From NCBI GenBank assembly GCA_963565915.1, contig OY751485.1:4774001-4838000 (forward strand): a stretch of DNA of 64,000 nt. Reading direction: 5' to 3'. This DNA comes from Entoloma clypeatum. Lineage: Eukaryota > Basidiomycota > Agaricomycetes > Agaricales > Entolomataceae. The first letter of the stretch is position 1. Each line of letters starts with the position of its first letter. The notes under the pieces are model-generated. The model was not told the DNA's origin and did not search any database. It worked only from the letters and a program-made list of their open reading frames with translations. Below are positions 42,391 through 53,940 of the stretch, one piece after another. The position numbers and the translations under genes were made by a program.

Positions 42391-42657
42391 GCGAGATAAA
42401 TAGTAAAATGAGATATGAAATAAGAGATAAAACGAGACGCATGAATGATGAGCAATGATTGGGAGTAGCAATGAAGGATGAATGGAAACAAGATGAATGA
42501 TAGTACCTGCGATCCGACATGCGGAGTAGTGGATGGGGGTGGAGTCGTCGGATGCGGAGGGGCGGATAAGATGTCGGAGACAGCAGATACGATTGGAGGA
42601 CGTCGGAGATGGGGGAATAGAAAGGAAAAGTGAAAAGTGAAAGTGGTTGCCCTTACA
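42391..42657 (-). repeat. Gypsy 1 5' LTR, outer part (split by Copia 2)
   Basis: It resumes with the duplicated GCGAG and continues ATAAATAGTAAAATGAG, matching the 3' LTR to its TTGCCCTTACA end. GGTTC follows. Confidence 0.9.
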
Positions 42658-43448
42658 GGTTCCAAAGAGGGTTTGCATTGCGTGCATGGGGGTTGGGTGT
42701 AAAAAAAGGCCTGGCTGGACAGTTGTTGGGAGATAAGGATGGTGATTAGCTGATGATAGAAGAGTTTAGCTTGAGAAGAGGTGAGATTGCAAAGGATTCC
42801 ACACCATCGACGATCCAAAAGGCATGAAAGCCCGTCTTCAAATGAAAGGGGTTGAGCTCAACACTCCCGCTGGTAGGCCATCAGTCTTCCCATGATTCAA
42901 GCCACCAAAGCATGCAAACCAACAACAGGCGCACACCAACAACAGGCACATATCATCCAGCTGGCATCAGTGTTCAGATATGCTGGTCTTCTCATTGGGC
43001 TGGCATCCACCTGACATCAGGGTTCAACGTTGCCGCAAGAGGTCTTTGCGAATGTGATTTGCGAACAGGGAGAGGAGGCGCGTGAATGGGGAACATGACT
43101 GCATTTTGAAGGATGCGGCTGCCGATCCTGGGCCCTAGTACCGTCGAGGCAAAAACCCGGATTGATGGGAGGATATCAGGGTGGACAGGAGAGGAGCGAG
43201 GCATGACAGCACCATGAAGAGAGAAGAGCGGAGAAGAGCACAAGCAGGAGCAATACTAACCGATGATCAGCAAACTGTGATCACTGTTAAGTAGGTGAAA
43301 CGTCGGAGCTTCGTCGGAGTCCGTCGGAGGTCAGACATAGGACTGAGACCAGAGCGGAACTCCGGAAATGTGGAGAAACGACGAAGGGGAGGGACGTGGC
43401 TTCAATGTATGTGTGGTGCCGCTGTTTGTTGGATAAGGTGTCCCAATT

Positions 43449-43649
43449 TCAGGAGGTCGGAGGAGAGGTCGGAGGTGCGGAGGTCCTCGGAGAGATCTTG
43501 GTGAGAGACACGTTGACGTGGAAATGGTTGGACGATGTCGGAGTTGTGACTCGGACACAGTACTGAGCTTGTTGAAGGGTAACAATGGAGGAAGAGCAGT
43601 AGATGAGGATGTCGTCGGCGTATTGTACCACAGCGAGGATCTCTGGCAT
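43449..43649 (-). pseudogene. Reverse transcriptase remnant (YADD box)
   Basis: The minus frame reads PEILAVVQYADDILIYCSS, then TLQQAQ. Y-A-D-D flanked by hydrophobic residues is the RT catalytic box. Upstream in the same frame is QQSSLLYSPFMPE-like sequence, but nothing else of a polymerase is readable. It is an old fragment; the clade cannot be set. Confidence 0.6.
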
Positions 43650-44024
43650 GAACGGAGAGTAGAGGAGTGAACTTTGTTGATATTCGAACTGAGGAACTAC
43701 AGGTATGGTACGAGCTTAAATACCTAAATGTGATTACTTTACGGAGATGGTCGGAGTAGGTCCGGAGTTGTGGCGTAAGTTGCCAGCGACTGTAACAAAT
43801 ATTGGAGATGTCAGTCAACAGACCATGCAGAAAAGGCGATGCATAAGTAAACGGGAATATGAATATGAAATGCATAAAGGCATGGAGTTATGAATATGAA
43901 ATGCACGATGGCAACGTGCGGAGATGCGGAGGTAACAGATGTCCAGAATATCAGAATTGATCGGAATTGATCGGAGATGATCAGAGGTTGTTGGAGCTAG
44001 AATGGTATATAACAATCACATGTC

Positions 44025-44113
44025 ATGCCAAAGGCAGTCTCACAGTTTAAGTATGTATTAGAATTCAAATACACGATAATCAATGTACTTATTGACATAA
44101 AAGCAGTCAAAGG
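44025..44113 (+). pseudogene. Left part of an unknown small ORF interrupted by Copia 3
   Basis: The ATG at 44025 reads MPKAVSQFKYVLEF… up to AAAGG, the duplicated target of Copia 3. After the element, AAAG/GTATCA to CCGTAG (about 55011-55072) would be a possible intron, and the frame continues as WYQMHYMLNCAE… at 55088. I do not recognise the protein. Confidence 0.3.
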
Positions 44114-44518
44114 TGTTGAACATTCAAGTATGGATGTATCGACAGTCAATCACATGACTATGATCATGTGTTTTACCATGTGGCCTGACCACATGAAGTG
44201 TTCTAAACATAGAACAATCTAGACTCGTTCTAGATCTCTGAGTCATCTCTGTGACTCAGAATGCTGCGCACCACAGCCTAGATGCTATGTACCAGAGATA
44301 TTCCATCACATTCTAGCCAATAGCGTTACTAGCTTGTAATTGGTCTGTGCGCATTCCCATACCTATAAGTACTGCATGTAAGTAGTGTAGTACAAGAGAG
44401 CTAATACCCAGTAGTTCTATCATCGCCCACTCTTCTTCAAACATCTCAACCCCCTTCGCTTCAATGTGAGTATCATTAACCAGGCTTCCTCTGCGTCTGC
44501 AAGGCGTGCTGTTCAATA
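44114..44518 (+). repeat. Copia 3 5' LTR
   Basis: TATA-like ACCTATAAGTAC; donor-like GTGAGT at 44466. It includes palindromic CTAGA and GAGTCA…TGACTC motifs. Confidence 0.9.
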
Positions 44519-44533
44519 GGTTATGGGCCCCGG
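44519..44533 (+). other. Copia 3 primer-binding site
   Basis: GGTTATGGGCCCCGG abuts the LTR, as in Copia 1 and 2. Confidence 0.75.
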
Positions 44534-46088
44534 ATAGCCCCTAGGCTTGGGTTTATCCCTCTAAGTCCTAGAGTAGTTTGCGCACTCTAACAGAGCTGCT
44601 GTGACTACTATGCCTGTACGATACTAACCTGGTCTTTGACCAGTGAGCGACGACATGCGCGCCTTTCAGGCTGCCACCATCTGTCCTCTTTAAACTAGTA
44701 GCATAAGCTAGTTTAAGTTAGTTATCTGTTTTTGATACTTGGGGGTTCCAGACTAGTGAGCGCCGCTTTCGGCTGCACCTAGTTCTGATGTCCAAGGCTA
44801 TTGAGCGCTCTGGAGTGCTGAATGCATCGCGCTCATCACATGCGATCGCCTCTGGTCTTAACAGTGTCAGATCTGCTGAGCTTGCTCGCAGCTGCTGCCA
44901 GCGCTCTAGTCCTTGATTTAGACTTAGCGCCTTCACGGCCTATGTCTATATTTGGACAAATTTTTGTATAGCTAGTGTGCTGTGCGCCTTATCAGCTGCC
45001 GCCACTGCTTATGTGCAACATGTATGACAAATGCTTGCTGAGCTTGCTCGCAACTGCAGTCTACATTTCACATGCTGTGACATGTCCTGTCAATAGCACA
45101 AACCTTTCAAAGGCCAACACTATATGGTTATCTGTCGCTCCAAGTTCTTACTTGTTTTGAGCATTGACAAATAGATATACCTAAAAGCAGAGGTGATGAC
45201 GCCAGCTTGAGAAGCAAGACTTTCTCGCAGTTATCAGCATTTGATCTAAATCAATGCCCTTAGAATGAGTTTATGGTTTTATAAACCAAATTGAGTATAT
45301 CTCGATGTGCTGACATTCAGACATCACGATTCTCAGGAACTTTCTGTTCCTTGAACCTTTTTTCATCGATCGATCTTGATCCATTGCATCCTGTACCTGG
45401 TAGAAGCGCCCTTTTCGGATTGCCTCAGGGACTTCCCATTTTTATGGTTGCACAATCTCAGATTTGATGCTGACTTAAAATCGTTCCTAGATGAAAGGAT
45501 CTTGCATCTGCTTTCACTATGGTTTCATCCAAGCAAACCATTGGTCACACCGTGACATCCACATTATCCAGCGTGATGACGGTTTCCACAGACGGCACCT
45601 CTGTACTCTGAATTGCATGGTCACACCACACATTCGGAAGGTGAAAGTCACGCAATTGCAATATGGACGGCATGCTCGCCATGTCTGTACTCGCAAATGT
45701 GGAAAGAAAAAAGCAGTATGCATCCTTATCTAAATTCTCTTCACTCGTTGAACTGTGACTCTAGGATCCCTGGGCGCCACGCCCAAGTAACATCCGAAGA
45801 GCTCGAACGAGGGACTTACCATCCCCCTTCAATCACAGTGACGATGAAGAAAGGAGAATCACACCTGGTATTACACCCAAGGTTACACCCGGAGTAATAA
45901 AGATGGAACAATCGCCTGAATTATAGGCGATCGTCTTTAGTAAATACCACAGCATTGTGACCCCTAGTCACATTAATAAAAGCTATTACAAAGCTCTCTG
46001 ACATGTGTCAACAAATTCAGACAATACCTTAATTGGTTTAAATTGTTCTTGATATTTTGCTGACGACTGTTTTTCAAACAGATCAAAC
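44534..46088 (+). other. Copia 3 long untranslated leader
   Basis: 1.56 kb without a convincing ORF. It holds several short hairpins, two of them TGCTGAGC-TT-GCTCGCA (44874 and 45036), and ends in a pyrimidine tract and CAAACAG just before the gag ATG, a good splice-acceptor context. A second hairpin-like GCGATC pair is near 45912-45935. Confidence 0.5.
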
Positions 46089-46964
46089 ATGTCCTCAATC
46101 AATACTTTGATTGCTGTTCCTGTTCTTGACGGCTCCAACTACCTTGAGTGGTCGAACACCATGTGTTCGTACCTCAGATCTCAAGGTTTGTGGCAGATCG
46201 TTGCTGGCATTGAAAAGGGACCCTCAGGGTCCGCCGCACCTAAGCAGAAAGCCGCAACTTTAGTCAGAGGATGGAACATTAGGGATCAATTGGCTCTTGC
46301 CAATATTCGACTCCGTGTTGATCCATCGATTAAACTCACCAGAAACACGTCTTACGAGACCTGGTTCGAGTTAAAGAATAGATTTGGACGAGCTGTCTAC
46401 ACAACAGTCCTGTCTGATGTCCATGCCGCATTGTCCTTCAAACTTTCAATGAAGCGACACCCTGCGATCGAGATTGATTATCTCGATAAGATCTATGATC
46501 ACCTAAGCATGCATCATTCTATTTCTTAGTCGACGCGCGCCCTAATGTTACTATCTTCGCTCCCATCTTCTGATTGGGATAACTATGCCACAGAGATTCT
46601 TTTCTATAATGATGATCTCACCTACTTCAAGGTTCGAGAATTGATTGTTGAAAAATACAATCGTCATCATCCAAACCATGCTTCTGACTTTTTGCTGGGG
46701 GATTACCTAAACAGCGTAGGAATAACCTACGATCCTCAGCCGAAAACGTGTGACAGATTTCATAATCCATCTCAGAATCTATGGGAGAGAACTCGAGCCC
46801 CTTCACATTTTGTTGAGCCCTATCGCGGCAGTTATAATGGAATAGTGTTTAACGCCCCCAGGGCTGCTGGCACCGCCGCCCCTGGGAACGCCGTCACAAC
46901 AGAACAAAATGAGGGTCCACCTGTCGAGGATTACAACACAGTGTTTCCACCGCTTGGACCTTAG
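46089..46964 (+). pseudogene. Copia 3 gag-like ORF, one in-frame break
   Basis: The ATG at 46089 reads LDGSNYLEWSNTMCSYLRSQ …, the capsid-type start shared with Copia 1 and 2 gag (W-x-x-x-M-x-x-Y-L). A TAG at 46527-46529 ends the first 146 codons; reading continues in the adjacent sequence from about 46545 (LLSSLPSSDWDNYATEI…) to the TAG at 46964, ending in a Pro-rich tail. Whether the two parts are in one frame or shifted depends on the short gap; the sequence as given makes no full-length gag. No zinc knuckle. Confidence 0.75.
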
Positions 46965-49374
46965 ACCAGCACATCATTATGTAAAATGATTTGTATTTCC
47001 TTTCACTGTTGCAACAAATCCTGTTTGCGACATGTCTATGAAAGAAATACTAAGAGAGCTTCAAAAATGTGTTTCGCATTTTTAATGTTCAAATAACTCA
47101 TATCCAATCATGGAATAATCCAAATAGTCAGTGCGCTTTCAAGCTGCCTACTATTAAAGAAAAAAGCGTATAAAAAGCACATGATTCTATATCGTCTAAT
47201 TGGGTGTCAAAAGAACTCTTAATTGAGTTTCTGTCCCTGACCCCTCTTATGATTGTGCATGCTTATCAAAGAACGCGCAAGTCATTAATTTGTCTTTTAC
47301 TGCGTCTTTAATCCTTACTTTTGGATTTAAATTCCACCTTACATCATTGCTAGAGAGACATGCTAAAATCATGCCTCTGTCTGTAAATGCATGATTAATT
47401 GGATAAATAGATGCTTCTAAGCATTTTAATAATGTCGTTATAACACTTCATTATTCATGAGATAGAAGAGTCTTAAAAACACCCTTCATCGTTGATTCAA
47501 GATTGGTCTAACCAACCAACCTTGTTCCTTCATTTTTTTCCGCAACAACTGTTGCACAAAGTAGCACAAGATTGAGTTGAGCAACCATGTATGCTCCTCA
47601 TCTTAACGCTCTCCATTATTGCATGGGAAATAATTTCTATTATGAAATTAAAATAGAGTCCTTGTGACACTCTATTTGCAAAATGGATTAGTCATGGAAT
47701 CTTGCAATAAATGTTGCTTACAAATGGAACTGGAATGATCGCCTGAGACTAGCTATCTCAGATCAGCGATTCACACCCTTTCGCATGAATTATTGGTTTT
47801 CCAGCCAAGTTCTGCACTGTTTCAGTTCATATGCCATTTACGCAGCAAATGATTTATGTCGTTTCAGCACGAAATGATTCCACACTTGACTGGAAAAGGG
47901 GGAGAATATAGAGAAAAGAGCAATTCTTAATTGAACTTGCATTCTTGCAAACTTTGCATTGATTGATCTTATCTCATGCAATTGTTTTGCGTACAACACT
48001 CTATAGGATGCACAGCGATTTACCCATCAAATCTGCAACATCTTGAACAAGGATCTATCTTACTCCAAAAGATAAAATGACATGTCGTTCAAAATGATGA
48101 TATTTGGATAAACCAAGACTGTCATATGAATCGATCCGTTAGTCCTAGAGACTATTGTCGGGTTTCTATTCCAAGCAATCACTTTTGATTACTTGAAGAA
48201 GCATCTTAATTGATTACTTGAAGAAGCATCTTAATTGATTGCTTACTAATATGCATTAAATTGCATAATAAATAGTTCTTGGTATACAAGATTACTATTG
48301 ATTGCATGAACGCATCAAAGTGTTACTACACTTTGAATATTTGGACATATCCATGGTCACCGTCACCAGGTACCAAAGGACTCCCAGGGCTGCCGGCAAC
48401 ACCGCCCCTGAGAATGATGAACCTGCTGAGCTAAGCTCGCAATCATCACGGCCGCTCAGCATTGAACCAGCGTGCTAGGTCACCTGATCCGCGCCTAATT
48501 GGCTGCGTCGACAACTTGGATTTAAACACTGCATTGTGCACCCTTTTTTGGGATTGCCATCTTTGTTTGTCACAAAAACCAAATATTCCCCACCCAACGC
48601 GTTATTGTTGTATCATGCAACAAATCATAGTCAATCTGTGTTAACGTCTTAGAATGGTATTCTAAATGACCTCTGAACATAAAATCAGATGTTAAAAACA
48701 CATGTATCACCACACATACAAAGGAACTACAAATTGCAAGTCAAACACTTGACTATAATTGCAATAAACACTCGCACAAACAGTTGGCTCAATTATCTAA
48801 TCGCCTATAAAATCTGTTTATGGAAATACCATTTCAGGGGGAGATCTACCGATCTCTATCAAACCCTAAATCGGAATAATCCATAAGATGCTTGAACCGC
48901 AAATTATACTTTGCAAATGCTCAGATATTATGGGATATCTTTGAGTGATCTAAATGTCCTCTATGACGCTAAACTAGACCCCACAGTGGATTTGAACCAA
49001 TATAGTTCATTCACGTCCTGAGTCTGGAGTACTACACTCGACTCGGAAGATATTATCTACAAGTGCGCCTTTGTGCTGCCGTGATAATATTACATACTCA
49101 AAAATTGATGGCATGCCTCATCTATGGTTGTTAGCGGTCTTCAACGCAACTTCCAGAGTATAAATAAGCTATACCAAGCTTATGTCATGCTATGTATGAT
49201 CCTGTCAATTGGTTTAAATGACTGTTTATATCAAAACGTCAACCATTGATCAAGTCCGAGATGACAATAAACTATTACGTGGTTTGCTGATGCAATCAGA
49301 CTAAACATCTGACTCAGCATGGTCCGTGCGAGATAGGCAAAGCCTTAAATACGCTCCTCAAATCGAGTTTTAGA
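46965..49374 (+). other. Copia 3 internal non-coding region
   Basis: 2.4 kb of AT-rich DNA with many stops in all frames. It includes a perfect 27-bp direct duplication near 48184-48240 (TTGATTACTTGAAGAAGCAT…), a hairpin TGCTGAGC-TAA-GCTCGCAA at 48424, and a short copy of the gag-tail sequence near 48380-48415 (GGGCTGCCGGCAACACCGCC). I see no polymerase remnant. Confidence 0.5.
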
Positions 49375-49489
49375 GCAGGCTACCATGGCTTTTTTTTTTT
49401 TTTTTTTTTTTTTTGGTCAACAATTTGTATAGCGGTATACTAAGGGTACAGTCCGCTTGACATAGAGTAAACTACATCGGTCCGAGGAC

Positions 49490-52400
49490 CTACATACGCA
49501 AGAAGAACAAGCGGCGCAAAGCTCCGTTGAGCTGATAAGTCCTCGCGCCAGGATGGGGGAGTCTGTTATAAACAAACGTGTTAGTATGCGCACCCGAATA
49601 TTCGGCCGCGCGATACAAGAGCACTCCAACCTTGCGAGGTTGGCCGTTAGCGGCGCTGGTGGGTGTCTGCGCCCTACCCACCAAAGAAGCGCCTGTGCGG
49701 TTCTTATCCTTCGATCGCGTTCGCTTGCCAGAGGGGGCTGCACCCCTTTGAGCCCAGCGCGCTACCACGCGATTACCGCCAACGGTTGTGTTGGGCATTG
49801 GACGATCCCTGAAGGCAAATGCCCCTGGGTTATCCATGATGAATTTCCCAAAGTTGTCCCAGGTGGGAGTGTTCCTCGAGAAGATAGGCATGTCTGGGGG
49901 CCTAGTGGGGTGGTGCAGACATTTGTATAGTACGTGGGCGAAGTCCTCGACGGACCCTGTTCCACAGTCGCATTGTTTGGTCTTGTCGCCAATATTGAAC
50001 CTATGTCTATAGTGGCCAATTGGGGCGTGACTGGTGAGGCCGCGAACCATTTGAGCCATGAGGGATTGGGAGTGACCCATGTCCTTAAGCCATGTACCGC
50101 CCCTGAGGTGGGACGGTTTCATTCTTTTGGCCTGAGCGTGGTCTTGGCGTCTAACGCACGACCTCAGGAATTGGTAGTGACGGCCAACATACTTGGGGGA
50201 CTGGTACAGGTTGTTCCAGTTGCCTAGCATGTCGTCTGTGAATTGTTTCGTGTTGAAGTCGAGGGATCTGGAGGCCGATTCACCACACTCGATGTGAATC
50301 GAGGAGGCAAAGTCGTGCACTGCACGGTGGGGTTCGAAGCCATGGTCCGAGCAGTCAGGGACATGGTGGAAGAAGACCTTGGATTTCAGGCCTGGTTCCT
50401 CAAACCAAGGAACCAGGTTACTGATGATAGCGAGTGCAGTTGCCTGCGAGGAGTGGAGGTCCGGGTCTGTGGCCTGCCAGATGGCGTTAACAGAGTCGGT
50501 GAAGATGTGGATTTCTTCCAGTTGAGAGAGTCCCCCTAGCAGAGTGACCAGGTTGGAAAACCCGTGTCCTATTGCTAGAGTTTCAGTGTCGTCAGAGACT
50601 GCGAGGCCACCAGCTACCCAGTCTTTATTGATGGAGTACCCCATGTGCCAGGTTTCCCAAGCTGCAACAGCTTGATGGCCCGACACAAGGGAGGGAACAG
50701 CCGCGTCGGTGACAATGACAGCGGATTTGTTAGAGCAGACGTTGGCATCGAACACCTTGTTAAGGGTGATGAGGCGCAGCTTCCTGGCTTCGGCTCGCTC
50801 CTTAGCGGTTTTGCCACGGATAAGGGTGATATCGTGGATGATACGGTCGGGGAAGCGGTCTAGGACGCGTTTCCCTGGCTCGTTGTAGTTGTTGAAGGGT
50901 GATAGGGGGACAGTCACGTTTGCACGGTATGCCCAGATATCAACGAGGGGGGATTTGAGGTTGTACATAAATTCCGGGGAGTACCATGGTCGCTTTGAGG
51001 GGTCTTCCTCATCGCAGACCATGACAGTCATGTGTCGTGGTGCAAGGGAGTGCATACGGACACGGTTTCTGCAGGAGAGCTTCTTTAGGTGCAAATGCAC
51101 CGGGGGCAGGCCGGCAAGGGATTCGACCGCCCCTGTGGGGGTGGTACAGAAGGCGCCCAGGATCCATAGGGCTGCACGCCTCTGGACTCTGGAGATAGAC
51201 TTGATGACACCCTTATTACAGGCGCCGTCGAAGTTCCATAGATTGGCACCATATAGAGCGATCGGAAGAATACACGATCGGTATAGGGTGCGTTTGTGTT
51301 TGGGCATAAGTCCTCGGACTGAGTTTCCCAGTGAGAGTAAGGCTCCCGTGGCAGAGAAAGCCTTAGTGGCGTATCGTTTGGCGTGCTCAGTGAAGAGTAG
51401 CTTTCGATCAAAGAAGAACCCCAAGTACCTCCAGAAGGTCTTGGGGACAAGAGGGGTGTCGCCTGTGAAGGGCGCATATCCTAGGTCTACCGGGGGGTCG
51501 TCGTCGCCATTCTTCCTGGAAAAATGGAATGCCTCCGATTTAGAATGTTCGAGGACAAGCCCAAGGGCTGTAGTCAGTTCGAACAGACATTTGTATGCCT
51601 TTTTTAGTTTGGCAAGGTTTTCCTTCCACGTCTCGGACTGGACTATGATGGTCCCGTCATCTACGTAGGAGATGAGGCTAGCCTGCGAATGTTCGGCGTG
51701 AAACACGTACATTAGCGGGGCGAGGTATATGGACGATAGCACGGGGGAAAGGGCAGAGCCCTGACCTACGCCTATGTCCACAGAGAAAAGGTCTGAGAGG
51801 TCGTCCTCCCAGGCGTATTGAGTCTGCCTCCCTACTAGGTAGTTGGAGAAGAAGTCCACGACAGTGTCGGGGAACCCCATCCTATCCAGTATGAGCGCAA
51901 TAACCGAGTGGTTTAGAGAGGGAAAGTATTGTGCCAAGTCAATGGCTACGACACTAGTCTTGAGTTTCCTTGACCACCCCGCACGAATGAGGTGGGTGAG
52001 GAATTGTCCGGCATCTTCGGTGGAGTTCTGGCGAACCCCTCCGAATTGTCCTGGGTGTAGCAGACCATAGCGGGCGAGTTCCCATTGCAGTCTGTTAGCG
52101 ATAGCTTTCTCAAATAGTTTGCCCAGGGTGTTTAGGAGCACGATGGGGCGAAACACTTTGGGAACGTCATACGCCGGCTTATTCGGTTTAGGAATAATGA
52201 CGGTCATTGAGATTTTGAATGCGTTGGGCCAGAACCCTGCCGAGAGGCAAGCGTTCAGGATCCAGACGAACAACTTCAAGATATGCTCATGTGTGATCAA
52301 ACACTTGAGATGGGACCATGTAAGATGGTCGGGGCCAGGGGCCGACCGGCTGGAGCAGCCAGCCAGGGCCTGGAGGACCTCTTGCGATGTGAATGGGACC

Positions 52401-53536
52401 CAGGCCCTTTTGGGCTGAGGTTCGAGAGCACTGCACAGCCTATCGGGGTCGACAGGGCGCACTTTGGCAGACTGAAAAGACTTATGAAATGCCTCACAGG
52501 TCTCAGCGGTCGAGGAGCAGGTCTCGCCATCGAAAATAATGGCCTCAGGAGAGGCATTCTTTCGTGGGCCGACCCAGGAGGTAAGGTCCCAAGGACGCTT
52601 GTTTTTGTTGGAGACTTCGTCAATTTTCTTGTCAAAGAAGTTTCGTTTGGCGGTGCGGATGATTTTATGCATGTCGCGCCAGTCTTGGTCTGTCTTGCCC
52701 GAGTTGGAATAGGTGCGCCACCCGGCTTTACAGTCCTTATCCCACCAGCCCTTCGACCGGAACGAGTCCCAGGGAGAGCGAGAGAATTCGGTCCACTCAG
52801 CCAGGATGAGCTCCTGTACCTTCTGGATAATACTAGTGATGTCCTCCCTAGTGGTTGTAACCGGGATAGGGATGGAGCCGATGGATTCCGTGAGTGCCGA
52901 CAGGAAGTGAGTTTCCTCCTCCAAGTCTGGTACTATACAGTAGCGTTCCTTCGCGTTAATGAGGGGGGATCTGAGGAGGGTGATGATCGAACGGTGGTCC
53001 GACTCATCTGGGCTCCCAAGTTTGATGACCGAGTCTTTGTCCGTGTTAGGGAGGAAGACTAGGTCAATGATGGACGGGGTATTGTTGTTCTTAGGGAAAT
53101 GGGTAAACCCAGTCCTATGATGAACAAGACCATGCACGAATGCGAAGTCTGACAGGAGAGATGCATTGTGGTTGTGGCGCATCACTTCGGGGTCCCATAG
53201 CGACGAGGGGCAATTAAAATCGCCGCCTAGATACCGAATGGGAGGAAGGGATGTTCCAAGGGTGGCAAGGATGCGAATGGCCGTGCCCTGCGAATCCGAG
53301 TAAGCATTAATTAGGTTGATCTGGCCCTCGGGGACAGACAGCGAAATTAGGTTGACATCTCGATGACGGATGATGTCTGAGCGAAGTTTAGGAGCCCATG
53401 GGGGCTCTTGCACGAAAATGATGTCGAGCTTATCTTTGTGTTGCTCTAACATCGTTGACAGGAGAACGCTCTTTCGGTACACGTTCTGGGAGCGGATACG
53501 CAAACCCTCAGATTTATTCATAGTTGTACTTAACAT
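49490..53536 (-). CDS. LINE ORF2: endonuclease, reverse transcriptase, RNase H
   Basis: The ATG at 53536-53534 opens 1348 codons without a stop. Residues about 10-230 form an exonuclease-endonuclease-phosphatase fold (IRSQNVYRKS, FVQEPPW, GGDFNCPSSLWD, SDHRSI). RT follows (FRPIVLLNTLGKLFEKAIANRL, GQFGG, YVDD in LISYVDDGTII). Near residues 1000-1150 is an RNase H-like region (VTDAAVPS, HIFTDSVNAIW). A Cys/His motif (CDCGTGSVEDFAHVLYKC) lies near the C-terminus, as in fungal LINEs. It nicks the target and primes cDNA there. ORF1 stop and ORF2 start overlap as ATGTTAA, suggesting termination-reinitiation. The intact frame indicates recent insertion. Confidence 0.93.
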   Translation of the reverse strand: MLSTTMNKSEGLRIRSQNVYRKSVLLSTMLEQHKDKLDIIFVQEPPWAPKLRSDIIRHRDVNLISLSVPEGQINLINAYSDSQGTAIRILATLGTSLPPIRYLGGDFNCPSSLWDPEVMRHNHNASLLSDFAFVHGLVHHRTGFTHFPKNNNTPSIIDLVFLPNTDKDSVIKLGSPDESDHRSIITLLRSPLINAKERYCIVPDLEEETHFLSALTESIGSIPIPVTTTREDITSIIQKVQELILAEWTEFSRSPWDSFRSKGWWDKDCKAGWRTYSNSGKTDQDWRDMHKIIRTAKRNFFDKKIDEVSNKNKRPWDLTSWVGPRKNASPEAIIFDGETCSSTAETCEAFHKSFQSAKVRPVDPDRLCSALEPQPKRAWVPFTSQEVLQALAGCSSRSAPGPDHLTWSHLKCLITHEHILKLFVWILNACLSAGFWPNAFKISMTVIIPKPNKPAYDVPKVFRPIVLLNTLGKLFEKAIANRLQWELARYGLLHPGQFGGVRQNSTEDAGQFLTHLIRAGWSRKLKTSVVAIDLAQYFPSLNHSVIALILDRMGFPDTVVDFFSNYLVGRQTQYAWEDDLSDLFSVDIGVGQGSALSPVLSSIYLAPLMYVFHAEHSQASLISYVDDGTIIVQSETWKENLAKLKKAYKCLFELTTALGLVLEHSKSEAFHFSRKNGDDDPPVDLGYAPFTGDTPLVPKTFWRYLGFFFDRKLLFTEHAKRYATKAFSATGALLSLGNSVRGLMPKHKRTLYRSCILPIALYGANLWNFDGACNKGVIKSISRVQRRAALWILGAFCTTPTGAVESLAGLPPVHLHLKKLSCRNRVRMHSLAPRHMTVMVCDEEDPSKRPWYSPEFMYNLKSPLVDIWAYRANVTVPLSPFNNYNEPGKRVLDRFPDRIIHDITLIRGKTAKERAEARKLRLITLNKVFDANVCSNKSAVIVTDAAVPSLVSGHQAVAAWETWHMGYSINKDWVAGGLAVSDDTETLAIGHGFSNLVTLLGGLSQLEEIHIFTDSVNAIWQATDPDLHSSQATALAIISNLVPWFEEPGLKSKVFFHHVPDCSDHGFEPHRAVHDFASSIHIECGESASRSLDFNTKQFTDDMLGNWNNLYQSPKYVGRHYQFLRSCVRRQDHAQAKRMKPSHLRGGTWLKDMGHSQSLMAQMVRGLTSHAPIGHYRHRFNIGDKTKQCDCGTGSVEDFAHVLYKCLHHPTRPPDMPIFSRNTPTWDNFGKFIMDNPGAFAFRDRPMPNTTVGGNRVVARWAQRGAAPSGKRTRSKDKNRTGASLVGRAQTPTSAANGQPRKVGVLLYRAAEYSGAHTNTFVYNRLPHPGARTYQLNGALRRLFFLRM

Positions 53537-53930
53537 ACTACTACGTCTGGTTGAATGCGGCGATTGTCTTGGTCAGCTGGGCAAGGACTAGGATTAGACT
53601 CAAAGAAGTGGGTGAAGTCCGCACTTACGTTTGCTTCTTGATAACGGCGCCAGATCCAATCAGGGTTGAACCGGCTTTTCCAGTACTTGCATACGCAATC
53701 GTCTGCGCGGTGGCTACCTTTGCGGTTGATGCAGCGTCCTGCATGTTCACAGTCCTTGCCATCGGGGGTGGGGAGGACTGGGGGGTTTGCCTTGGCGTTC
53801 CCACGGCAGCAGGAGGCGAGGGCTCGATGGAACTCGACGGTGTGAGGTTCACCGCAGATAGGGCAGAGTTTGCTCTTGAGAGGGCAGATCCGAGCGTTAG
53901 ACGGATGGCCAAATCGCCAGCAGCGGTTGC
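53530..53930 (-). CDS. LINE ORF1, 3' part (CCHC zinc knuckles)
   Basis: From 53930 the minus frame reads NRCWRFGHPSNARIC, then LCPICGEPH and a further Cys-rich segment (CEHAGRCINRKGSHRADDC), ending in a conserved tail WIWRRYQEANVSADFTHFF. These are the nucleic-acid-binding knuckles of LINE ORF1. The upstream residues in the same open frame (to 54009) belong to the Copia 3 flank. ORF1 is therefore truncated and without a start. Confidence 0.85.
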
Positions 53931-53940
53931 GCAGGCTACC

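Larger units (their letters stand above)
30818..42657 (-). mobile_element. Gypsy 1: chromodomain Ty3/gypsy element with Copia 2 in its 5' LTR
   Basis: The LTR begins TGTAAGGGCGACC and ends TTGCCCTTACA. The 3' LTR is 30818-31249; the 5' LTR is split, 36453-36605 plus 42396-42657. A 5-bp duplication GGTTC flanks the whole element (30813-30817 and 42658-42662), so the Copia 2 insertion came later. Minus-strand order is gag, protease, RT, RNase H, integrase, chromodomain, typical of chromoviruses. The purine tract beside the 3' LTR (plus-strand C-run at 31250-31262) overlaps the pol stop codon. Confidence 0.93.
42658..44113. other. Flank between Gypsy 1 and Copia 3
   Basis: I see no intact gene. 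42860-43000 has short CAACAACAGGC repeats. From 43290 to 44000 the DNA is rich in CGGAG/GTCGG words and carries an RT remnant on the minus strand. Confidence 0.45.
49390..53930 (-). mobile_element. 5'-truncated LINE (non-LTR retrotransposon, Tad/I-like)
   Basis: On the minus strand the element ends in an uninterrupted 25-base poly(A), seen as T at 49390-49414. A perfect 15-bp target duplication GCAGGCTACCATGGC lies at 49375-49389 and 53931-53945. The 5' end falls inside ORF1, so reverse transcription stopped early. It contains the ORF1 zinc-knuckle tail and a complete ORF2 with endonuclease, RT and RNase H domains, an arrangement of the I/Tad group. It is inserted antisense in Copia 3. Confidence 0.95.

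Noticed and set aside
50889..51668. 259-residue plus-strand ORF opposite the LINE
   Set aside because: Shadow of ORF2; no recognisable domain.
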